A stretch of 64,000 nt of DNA from Morinoia aosen (Eukaryota; Arthropoda; Malacostraca; Amphipoda; Talitridae). The position numbers were made by a program, and so were the translations under genes. Position 1 is the first letter of the stretch. Each line of letters begins with the position of its first letter. The stretch lies in contig CM059570.1 of assembly GCA_030386875.1 (NCBI GenBank), positions 35,269,422-35,333,421 on the forward strand. The letters run 5' to 3'. Below are positions 46,814-58,800 of the stretch, piece by piece. Below the pieces are notes generated by a model. That model did not search any database and was not told the DNA's origin. It worked only from the letters and a program-made list of their open reading frames with translations.

Positions 46814-49800
46814 GTGAGTATCCTGTGTGTGTCGTGTGTGTCGTGAGTATCGTATGTCGTGTATTCAATATAATGATTTTGGTACTACACGTACTACTGC
46901 AAGGAAAGATTAGTGATGATAAAAGCTAAAACCCATTATCAAGTAATGGGATTCTGTTATAATTTTATTGAGAATGAATGTAGATAATATAGGGGAAAAG
47001 ATGTTATCTAACGAGATGATACAACGGTATGCATGCGTGGCATCTCAGACCACCTCATTTCATAGAGAAGATAGACTAGTGAGGATGAAAATTTTACAGT
47101 GAGAAGCTTGTATTTTTCTTCATAGGAATGATACTGAAGGACCTGATTCTTATTTAATTCGTGACAGATTTTCCTACTTCGGCCTTACTGATGTAGGCAC
47201 ACTAAGTTTATTAGATATTTCTGCCAACGTTGAGAACGCTTTATAGTGACTATGATTTGTCTCAAGTTTTGACTCAATAGTCAAAAATCTTGACATTGCA
47301 ATGAACTTCTTACCCAAATGGAATATAAAAACACACTAATCGAAAGATATAAAACCTGACCGTGCGTTTCTAACTTGTTATAACTGTGATGAAGAAAGTA
47401 TTATGAAGTTTTTATCGTGCACTAAATATTGTCACATAACTAGAGCTGTAGTCTCACGAACGACTCAATTTTCAGTTCGGAGCTCTTGGCTGCATTGGGC
47501 TGTGCAGTTACTTGCTGTCTCTCGAGGGCCCAAAACTCGAGCAAGTCCTCACTCAGTCCTGGACGCTCCTGACCACGATGCACCTGCCCGTTGTGGTCGA
47601 CGCGGACGGCAACGTTGTCTCGAACCACACGCGTTCCAGCACCGAAGCTGTCGCTTTGGGCAAAGGGAATGTGTCCCACACCCGTCCCACTGGGAGAAGT
47701 GCTTACGATGTACAGCCTCTTCTAGAAAAATCCGACCTCAAGCCTCTTCAAACTGAACCACCTGAAATTTTAGTTTCCGATGAGTTTTTGCGGAACGACA
47801 ACGGAAGTGCTGAAGTTAATGTAAGTTCTGTAGTCAGCAGGGACGCTAGGATCCTGGAAAGTGATGATGACTTCTCCGACGCTATCAGAGCGATTCCGTT
47901 AACGACGGAATTGCATCCAGTTGACGTAACGACAGAATCACCTGACATTGAATCTAGCGAATCAAAAAGTGACTTAGATGATTATATTACTGATAATATT
48001 CCAGTGGTTTACGGAGAAACAGAATCATCCTACCAAAATTTAACAAGTGAAAACTCTTCATTATCAATGGAAAACGAGAACATTACTGAAGCACCACTTA
48101 TTGACTTTTATGGCTTACGAAGGCTAGATGAATTGTTCTTTACCTCGGTTTCTACTACTGAGGATACGAATGCTATAAGTTTAAATTCTGTGAGTTCTAT
48201 TTTGTTTGTTGACGAACCTGATCATACGATAACCAGCATCAGTACCGAGAGTACTGATACCTCTACCGATGACTTGAACAGTAGCAGTCATGTGACTGAA
48301 GCAACTCAAGTTGCACCTCCACATTATGATGAAACGACAACATCCTCACCCAGCAGCAGTGAAAGGAGTGATGTCGAGACAACCTCCGCGTCCCCAAATA
48401 ATCCTCCACTCGATTTCACCAATGAAGAAGACCCTCTAACATCGACAGAATTCATTCCCGTTTCTCCCCACACTCCGAATCTCGAGGGACATAGTACCGA
48501 ACCTGCGAGGCTTGGAACAGGAAACTCTTTACCGTAAGTTGTGTTTACGTTAGCGATCGTTATCATTAAAAGTAAATGAATAAACTACTAAGCTACTAAT
48601 TGAATATGAGGTGTATTGGCTCCGAAACTATTATCAGCCTGTGTATAGCCTTGTTTAGTATTCTTAAAATGGGCCAAGTCTCGTGCTTCATTTGTTTTCC
48701 ATTAAATCATGAAACAAAATAAAAACTTCAGAACGAGTTCCAGCTCATATTTGTTCTTCAATGAGAGCTTAATCTTCTCAAAACACATGAGAGAAAAGTC
48801 TGGCTCTACGCTCGTATAAATACAGTTGTTCATAAATGTCTTAAAAATGAAATCTGCCGATCTGCTGGTATAATATTCTCTCGGCTTCGATAAGCAACTA
48901 AATTCAATTGGACTTTCAGATGTGCGAAAATGGAGACTCGTATTATACGCGTTGACTGCGTATTGATATATGTATTGGCGCAATGATATATGCATCATTA
49001 GGTAAATTTCTCATTGGCGCATCGGTGTAAATGAACAGCATTTCAATTATTTCAACAATTTTCAGGAAAAGATTTTGGCATACGAGATAAAATATCAGCG
49101 TGCTGTTATATTTTTAACAATTCTTAGAAAACATACAAGTTCTTTTCGTGCAGTGAAGTTGTTTTTTTTTAATATATTACTTACAACCTAACTTGAACAT
49201 CCGTAGCAACCGCGCAAACGAAGTCGACGCGTTAAAATGTTGACTACGATGGGTTAAGCTGAAGTTCAATATTTAAATCACATTTAAAGTAAAAAATTGT
49301 TAGCAATTTTAATAATACCAAACATTATCTGGTGTCCATTAAATACCATTAATATGAAAAGATTGTCAAAATTTTTCAACCGATTGGTCGTTTCGCAGCA
49401 GGAAAAACTCAAGCGCGACCCATCGATGGGTCGTGCCGCAAGTAACGTGTTAAAGTGCATATTTTGGAATGAAATTCCGCACATTAGTCTCTAACTATGC
49501 AAGAACATACTGTTAACATTTTGGAGGAAGACCCATCATCTCATTTTGAAAATTCCAATATTATTTCTTCGCGCTTCAATTTATTAAATGCATGATCTCA
49601 GTAATGACTTTTATTTGTGTGTATTTGCATCAAGATTCATGGTATAACTAAGACTGTGTAACTACGACTGTTTTATTCCTAATGAATTCAACTAATAGAG
49701 GAATTCGTATTCGTTTCTGCTGGACTAAATTATTTAAATTTCTGTATCTAAATCAGTAGATTTTGCATCCCTATCTCATCCAACTGTAGGTAGGCTAAAA

Positions 49801-52800
49801 CTAATTTGTCTAATCTAATCTAATCTAATCTCATTCGACAAGGGTAAACATTGCACATATGAACGAGTTTTGTTCTGTTGGTTACAGGTATTGAAAATTG
49901 AAAATTTTTAATGAATTACTGATGCAAATTAAAATATTAAAACGAAAACTAGCTCCATATTTATTTAAATTCAATTTTGGAGCAGGGGGAGGAGTTTAAC
50001 ACTGTAAAAATATATAAACTCTTAAAAATTAATAAACACTGTAAAAATATTTTTTCCTAATAAAATAACAATTTTCACACAAGCTAAATGACTGGCAACG
50101 ATCGAATTATAGTCATTTGATGTTCATCAACGCTTCAAAAGTATCAGGATTTTGACTTTCAGGTGCGTAAGTAGTTGCCGGAAGGTCTGACTTCGGAATT
50201 AAGGAGAACATACAAGGCCTTGTAACAGTTTCTACAAGGTTCATGTTTCTCTTCGTTCCCGCAGATCCACAGCAAGAAGTCCAAGCACAAGTACCGGTAC
50301 TAGCTCAAGCCTCAGCACCGTCACTAGTACGGCCAGTTCTACGCAAGACTCGGAAACTACAGCACCCTTAACATCAGGTGGATATGTTGATACACGCTAG
50401 GCTGTTGAGTGAAAGTAAACTATAGTCAGTCGCTTGCAAAACCTGTCTGACTTCTCGCATGCCTACCATGATCGTACTTCAATCTTCCTTATTTCCGATC
50501 TCGTGTATAGCTGAACTCTCAAGGTCTGTAAGGTCTGTAACTCTCAAGCGTCTGTAAACATTTCTCGAGATCTGTAAGCCTGTAAACACGACGGCTTTTA
50601 AACTAACCGTTCCCGTACAAGGCAATGCTTCTTTAGCCCGCGGATGAACTTTACGCTTGTAATACTTTTAATATGAGTTTGAGAAACAGATAATCTCGGA
50701 CAAAGTTGGCCGCATGTACATTAGCATTGTCGCACTGGAGGGACACACAGCGAATGTGCAATGATGGGCTAGAAACTCGAATAGCTATTTAGTGTTGAAG
50801 TTTCAACTGTATTTTTTTGTAAATACGTCACATCAAACTTTCTCTGATAATAATCTAAAGCTTTCCTCAATTTTCGTTGATGATAATTAGTAGGGAATAG
50901 TCGTTCGACCACAGAATACTGTGGTTCCTGCATTCCCATGAAGTTTATTCTAAATTAGATAGGAAAGCTATTCCGAAGTTCAAAATCAGTCCCACCCAAG
51001 GATCAATATTAACTTAGGGCCTACTGGATATTCCTTCCTCACACTTAACAGCTACACCCTGAATATCGATCAGTTGTTCAATACATTCAATAAATACTGT
51101 TCACTTTAAATCAATATTTACTTCAAATGTTTAGCTCTTGGAAACAATTTTTTATTCGCACACGTGCTTATTATAATAAAACTGAATTATTTTTACTTTT
51201 ATAGGCAAGTTTCGAGAATAGGTGTAGAAAATTTCTGTTCGGAAAACCAAAATTCCAAAAAGTCGGACCAAGACTCGGATGGGACCTGACTGACAGTCTA
51301 GAATATAACGTCAAACAGTGAGGTCTGTCTGTCTTGGGACATTTTGCCACGAAGGCCTTACTTGATGTTACGATAATTGTGCGGAAAAGGAACTTTGTTC
51401 TTCTGCTAAGGATTTTTTGTCTGGGTTGATTCATGCATGTCCGCGTCATAGGACCCTGCTTCTCAGAACACAGGCACTTTGAGACGTCAGTGGCAAGGTG
51501 CCCTCCTTGTGATACCAAAAGGAAAATTTAGATTGCTTCAAGCGACCTTTGAAATGTTTTAGCCAACTACTGGTGCAAATCAGCTAAAGACCAGGTATTT
51601 CATACATTTCATTAGAAGGGGACACTCTTGCAAAATTTCCCTGATGAAATTGTTCAGTTATCACGATATAAATTCGCCAATTAATAAAAATATTTTTGCT
51701 TGCAGTTTTCAGTACGTCATCACTGCCTTCCGCCGAAAATACTACTACCTTGGCGCTAGAAGCGTTACCGTCAGCGCTGCCGCTCCGATCGCACAACGCT
51801 GCCACGTTTGTACTTATATCTTGAGCTTTTCAAATACAACTTAGTTGAAGATGGCCCTTCAGTTAGAAAAGTAACCCAACCATGAGAGCAAATGAAAGAG
51901 ATTGGGTATGGAATAGATTGTATGTATGAGAGCTTAATTAAGAAAGGCAGCTATTTAACACCTAGTCTATGGTCAATAACGTATTTTAATTCGCACGTAT
52001 CGATATTTTATGAGATCAAAAATTATTTGTAAAACCACCAGTGGCGATGCTCACTATTACTTCGGAAACTTTGATAGAGAAACAAAATCAAGACATGATC
52101 TGGGAAATATCACGCGACGACAATGACAACATAGACTGAAAGAAACAACACCATGTAGTTATAATAAGTGAGCATCGCCAATAGTGAGTAATAATAATAT
52201 AATAATAGTAATATGCTTACAATAGTAATAGTGAGCATCGCCACTGGCGGTTTATAAATGAATTTTGATCTCATAAAATATCGATACGTACGAAATAAAA
52301 TATTTCGTTGACAATATACTAGGTGTTTAATTGCTACCTTTTTAATTCAGCTTAGCTTTTTTTGCACAGACTTTATATGTAAGATAAGTCTAGCTCCATT
52401 TTGTCAGAGATATCCCATATCTAACTAGAATTTTGAGATAGATATGTTGCTATGTTAGATATTGTCATGCCACGCATTAGAATAACAAGAACAAACTTTA
52501 ATCTTACGTTTGTGCGGGTCAAATAAGCATAATTTACTCGATAGAGGGGTAAAATAAAGTGTGAAGTGTAAAAAATAAAAACTTGAAATGTCAAGGCGAA
52601 TCAACCTTTTGGCCACCCAATTCTCATGATATGATGCCCATAGACTTCTACCTTTAAGGATACCGAAAGTTTTGTTTGCTAAACACCTGTTCCGTCCGAA
52701 GAAGAACTTATAAGCAGAAATATTGGTGTCAGTCCAAGGAATGCTAAAACTTCTGATGCAAGGGTTCGCCAATCATTCCGCCAGCGTCTCCACACATGCG

Positions 52801-55800
52801 TCGCAGCAGGTGGGCGGAATTTCGACAACAACTTGTGATTACCAGCCCAACGTATTTGAACTTTGCATTCCCTTTAAGTGAACCAATCCAGAATTTCATT
52901 TCTCTCATTTACCCGACGACCAGCTCTCACTGAAAAGTTGTTGTAATTTTTAAACTAAATATTTTTGAATATCATTCCACTGAGTAAATTGTGCTTATTT
53001 AACCTAAAGGAAGCCTAGGTTAAACTTTATTTAAATAAAATTGAAATACCCTGTGTGTGTACACCAGTTTTACGCTAAATTCAATCCTTCTCCTAAACAA
53101 ACTGTATACACTCTCCGTATACTATATATAGGCCCCAAAGATGCTCTTTATAAAATTTAATTGATATCTTTGTGAAAATTAGTACAATATGAAGCATAAG
53201 AAACAAAAGAAATCTCACTAATAGAAAATTAAACATAAGTTCGCTAGATTTTTTTACATATGCGAGAAAATTTCCCAATTTACCTTGCGAACAACACAAA
53301 GACTGCTGAAATCCAATTTTGTAACATGGATGAATGCTAAGAAATGCATGTAGGTTCACCTGTGAGCAGGTACAGTCACCTGGTGGTGGACGAGAACAGT
53401 AGTTCAGCAGACGTCGACCCGTCTGGCAACACGTCTAACATTTCTTCGGCCGAGGAACCGTTCACCATCACAGTGCCACCCATCATCACCACCACGGGCT
53501 TCCTATCCACCCTACTCACCTCCGGCTCAGGTCCTTTATTTCTCTAAGTATATAGTATTTCTACGTGAAATAATGTATACTTAGTTGGCTGCTTTGCATT
53601 TCAGAACACGTTCTTTGAATAAATCAATTGTTTTAGTGAGGTGACACTGAGTAAATTTTCGTACGGCTATTATCGAAGTGCCAATGTGATTGTTACCATT
53701 AAAATTCATTCGTTTTAGAATATGGTTCTTTGATAGCACATTTTAAGTTACTCATATTTCAGAACAAGTTTTGAAAAGAAAAACTTACTCAAGCTAATCT
53801 TGCTAATTGGAGTCATGTCTGAAGCATATTTTTATCTAGCTCAGCCCTAAATATATATGAGTGTATTTTTCAATACCGTACCACCAAATAATCTTTGTAT
53901 TCTCAAGTAGTACAATCTTGAATTAATTTTTTAATATCTCCCATGAATTGCACTTTTAAACAGCTCAGTCATTAATGAAGCTTTTTACAAATTATCTTTC
54001 ACGGTAACCTTCCTTCGTACCACTCAGAAACGCGAAAAATGTAAAACACTCTCCATCAGTATGCGATACACCCTTTTTAACTATACTAACTACAGCAGTA
54101 AAAAATTACAGAATTCATACCGGCATTCATAACAAACGTAGACAAAAGATGGCAAAGCTCACTGTCCCCGGCAGACTCAGAAGGAGACCCTGAGTTGGAG
54201 TCGCTGCTGTTCGAGTTGCGCGCGGGCGCGAGTGTGCTGGGGCTGCTGGTCTACTTCATCGTGTGCGCCATCGCTGCGGCGCTCCTCATCGCTGCTGCCA
54301 TTTGGGTCAGGAACGTTCAATAAGAATTGAACATATTGTTTAATGCTGATACGCATCATTTCTACGTTGCAGGACGAGAAAGAATCATATTTTTCTTATG
54401 ATTTGTGTTTTCCATTTGTTCCATAAATCGTAATCTTGTGGCGTATTTCTGTGTGGTGTTTTATTTCTGTATTTTCTAATCGTGCATACTAAAATTGAGC
54501 AATAATAGACATTTTTTTATTTGAGTTTATCATTTTGTAAGCTTTAGTGTCGAAAAATTTAAGCTTTTGAATTTCCAACATTTCAGCGCGTATGATGGGA
54601 AAAAGGACTCAGAAGCTATTGTTTGTAACGAATGTCTCCTTTTAACTTAGTACTGCGTTAGAGTTTTCGAAAAATAGGCCAAGGCCTCTCTTACCTTTTG
54701 GTCTCCTTTTCCTAATGCGATCGAGATTTCGAAAAAATAATTCAATCAGTTCTATAGTTGTACATGAGCTCAAGTGAAATTCGACTTTTTAAACCTTTTT
54801 TAACAATTATAATCACGCTGTGCAGAGGCTTGGAGGGCTGATGGTGCCCTGGCTAGTCATGGAGTGGATCTCGGTGTTCGCTGCTATCACTGCAGTGGGC
54901 GTCCTCACTTGGGTGGGGGGATGTTATGTTGCTTCAGACCGTATACAATATACATTAATAGCTTTACTCAATGGGCTCCATTGAATTAAGCTGCGTTGGA
55001 TTTCCCTTGAATTCATTTTTATTGCCCAGGTTGATCGAGAGAGCTGCTTAGGATACCTCATAAATGAACTCTTTACCGTCCAGACGGTATACAGTATACA
55101 TTAATAAGAGCCCATCGAGTAAAGCTGCATTGGATATCTCTCAAAAGAACACTTTACCGTCTAAGTTGTACTCAGAGTAATTAATAGGAGCCCATCGAGT
55201 AGAGCTGCGTAGGAAATACCCTAAATTAACCGTTGACGGTCTAAGTAGATTTCAAAGTTCACATCTACGAAGTGTGTCAACGCATTTTCCTTTTTGTGGA
55301 ATTTATATCACAACGCGGTCTATGAAGTTTACTGCCATGTGGCAGTTCCTTTACATTCTAACAACATCAACATCTCCATGCATTTGCTTAACTAATAATG
55401 TTGGTAGTAATAACAGTATTATGGGCAAAAGAGAACAGTCGGCGAAGAGTTAACCGAAGTATCCGATCTATAAAAGCTGTTAATCTCGCTCGTTGTGCTC
55501 GACTATCTCCCTGCTTACACCACTCACCACCTGCTTATGGATTTCATGCAGCTACTCATCGTTTGACTAAAAAATTATGATTGATGACCGTGGTCCCAGT
55601 CTTTTGCTATTATGAGACGGTAAATAGCTTGCCGAAGACTTGTTGGAGAGCCTGGAAGCATGAAGTTCTTTTCCGTGAGCAGACTGTTCTTTCAATAAGT
55701 TTGACTTAGTAGAAAATACGCTCTAGAACATTTGTTTGTTCGTTCATTTGTACATCTCTGCAACAAATAAATATTAACGGAATGATATAACTCGTAAACT

Positions 55801-58800
55801 GTAAATACCAATGCAGTGTGCATTTTGTATATACTTTAAAAAGAGCACAAAATGTATAGCGTACAACGAAAAGTATACGTAGTGTCGTGTATACATTTAC
55901 ATAACTCTTTGTTAATTTTGTATTGTCTAGTGACATGTGTAGAAAGTGCAATTTGTATGCTGTATTACATATACAGAGGAGTTTTATTCGTTCTGTGTAC
56001 GCGTTACAATGTTATTTTCTCCTCTCAGAGGATTTGCTTAGGACAAGGAAATAAATTGACTGGAGAACGAATCTTAACATTCAGCAGTCAATTGTCATTG
56101 ATATTGTTAAAATGGGGAAAATTATTTGATGTAAAATATATCATGTATCTAAATTAGGAAACACAGCTTAATATTTTCCAACCTAATGCCATCATTGGTG
56201 TTTCAGAGGCTGTTAGTTGAAGGCGTACTGTTATGGTGCTGGTGGGTGGTGGTACTATGTACTGCCGGCGTGGTGGTACTCATCTTGTGTCTGGTACTGG
56301 TACTCGAGGCGTACCAAACTCTACCATACGAAGCGACCTGCGATACTACAGACTCTTACGAGATGCAATACGTCACTGTGAGTATGAGCTAAAAGAGGGT
56401 TTTATATTCTATCATCTCCAACATTCATTCCATTGATTTCAGTGAAATTTAAGAAAGGAATTTTTCTGGAAACATCATATCTGTTGATACTTGCTCTTGC
56501 ATTAAGGCTCGTGCTCGTGCATATTTCTAAATAAATATGCTCGTGCATACCTATAGCTTTGAAATTACTTGCTCGAAAAAATATTTTCGTTTGTTTTTTG
56601 CTGTGGCTATTCATTTAAAACTCTAATTATGTACATACTGTATATTTAAATGAATGAAATACTTTGAGTTGAACTAACTCAGAAAGTTTCATTCTGTGTA
56701 CAGTAATGTTTTCTTGCCATCTTCTTTATTACCTGGTAAAATTTGTGGATAATTATCACTCATCCTTAAAGTAAAACGTATTAGATGATTGTAAGACGAC
56801 TTGCGCAATGCCAAAAAAGAATGAGTTTTAAGGTAACGCTCAGTTACTAAAATTACGATTTTGGTCATTTTCGAGCGATTTGTTGACAGCTTCTCGACTG
56901 TCTGTTTTAACCACAAAAGTGGCCACTATAACTGAAGACTCACTTCCCTTTTTGGTCCTCGGAAAGTGCTCAAGTTCTCGTTACGCCACTGACGACGGGA
57001 AACAAAATAACTAGTATTATTAAATTAGATTTATGTGCAATACTATAGAGGTGGTGAGAGAAATGCTCCATATTCGCCGAGACCAGTAAAATGAAACTTC
57101 CATTAAACCTGTACATTATATCGGGTCAGTTGCGGTTGTTAACAATAACCATCATGGAGTAAAAAATCATGTTGAAAATGTATGAAATTAAAAATAAAGA
57201 AGTTAGATAAGCTAGGAGCGAAGTCAATTTCCTTTGGTCATATTAATTACAGTTTGAAAACGAAGGGCTCGCACAGAGATAGGTGGTTGCGTGTAATTCG
57301 CACTTCCCAACCTGCCTAGTTGCGCGGTGAACACAGTCTGAAAAACCAAAGATAATCAGATATATTTTTCTTAAACTGTAATCGGAGGCAAAAATTTGCC
57401 CTTGATTGCCAATGAACATTGCTGTTAGCATGACGTTAACATCGAGACTGTATTCATTCATCATGACCAGAGCCCGGATTTCTAGCATTTATTATATTAA
57501 TGCTATAACGACTATAAATGCAAATAAACAATGGCATTTATCGCACAAATTCTATTTTACAATGAAGGCTATTTTGAATAGGCACAAAGGCAAAAAGTAG
57601 TCATTATGCAATAAATGACTATAAAATCTGCAAAAAGTAGTGATAGACGAAGAAGACGTTTATTTAAAACAATGGAAATTTGTCGAGATGTTAAAAATGG
57701 CCTCAATTTATGCTGATCCTTTCCAGTTTGTGTCCGATGCGCTTTTTCTTTTGTTATCTCAGCATTTGCGTTCAAAAAGTCGGCTTGTGAAAAACATTAT
57801 CAGTTTTGACAGCAATACATGAAAGAAAACTATTGAATTGTAGCCAAAACTTGCAAAATTTTCTGTGTTATTTTGCTACAAATGAGAACTATTTTGCTAG
57901 AAATAAAAACTAGTTTGCTAAAATATCGACAACATCAACTTTTTTTAGTGCTATTTTGACCATATTTTTTGCGCTATTTTGACCACTCTTTTAGGACTAA
58001 AAATCCGGCTTCTAATCATGATTGTATTCAATCATTATGACTAAATTCAATCACAGTGTAGGCAGCAAGCTCGAGGCTATTTATCGAATGCACATTAGAT
58101 TAGCTTTAGATTCGGTTCGTCCGCTTAAATATGCAGCAAGATATTTTTTGCGTGATTGTTCCTGAAGCAGAAAATGAAGTAATACATAGTTAAAAATAGA
58201 CGATTATGGGACACCAATCCAAGAAGATACACTAAAAAATTAGCGTTTCTGATTGGCCAGGTCACATCACTTTCCCTATGCCAGATAATGAAATTAAATT
58301 CAGTATTCAATTGAAATCACTCAATTATCGAGGAAAAACTTCGAGTTAAAAATACTTCTTCGTTCGCATAGTTGTACTCTCTTTGATTCACGGTGAGTAT
58401 TTATTAAGAGATCGTAAGCGTGTGTAGCATTAGCATTGACTGTTTTAGTTATCATTGTCGTGCTTTAGATTTTAAAAAGCAAGATCGTAAAATCTTCCAC
58501 GTCAGATTTCGCAGATTTAACAACAGTGGCTGACCGGATTCACTGGACGAATCAACAGGTCTGTCAGGCTTCACAAGAGCGTACAGGTTTTATTTCTGAT
58601 TAAAAACTCCAGAGTAATGAAACAGCAGAATCACATTAAGGCTACGTTCTCTTCTGTATATTTTGTAACGTGCTTGTGAGGTCGATATCAGCCTTTGGGA
58701 TAATCGTTTGAATTCACATGTCCAAGAACTGTTGCGTAAACTTTGCTTTTTATCAACGGAAGAAAATTGGGTTAAAGGTATTGCAAACTTCAAGGCTTTA

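Larger units (their letters stand above)
48534..50264 (+). other. intron 2 of the tetraspan gene
   Basis: This 1731-bp intron holds two MITEs (48952-49235 and 49232-49453) and a short TAATC run at 49811-49830. No other exon was seen. Confidence 0.6.

Noticed and set aside
47403-47756. 117-codon frame overlapping exon 2 of the tetraspan gene
   Set aside because: Different frame from the Ser/Thr-rich exon that joins well to exons 1 and 3-7; Arg/Cys-rich shadow of GC-rich codons.
49811-49830. Telomere-like repeat
   Set aside because: Unit is TAATC, not the insect TTAGG, and only four copies.
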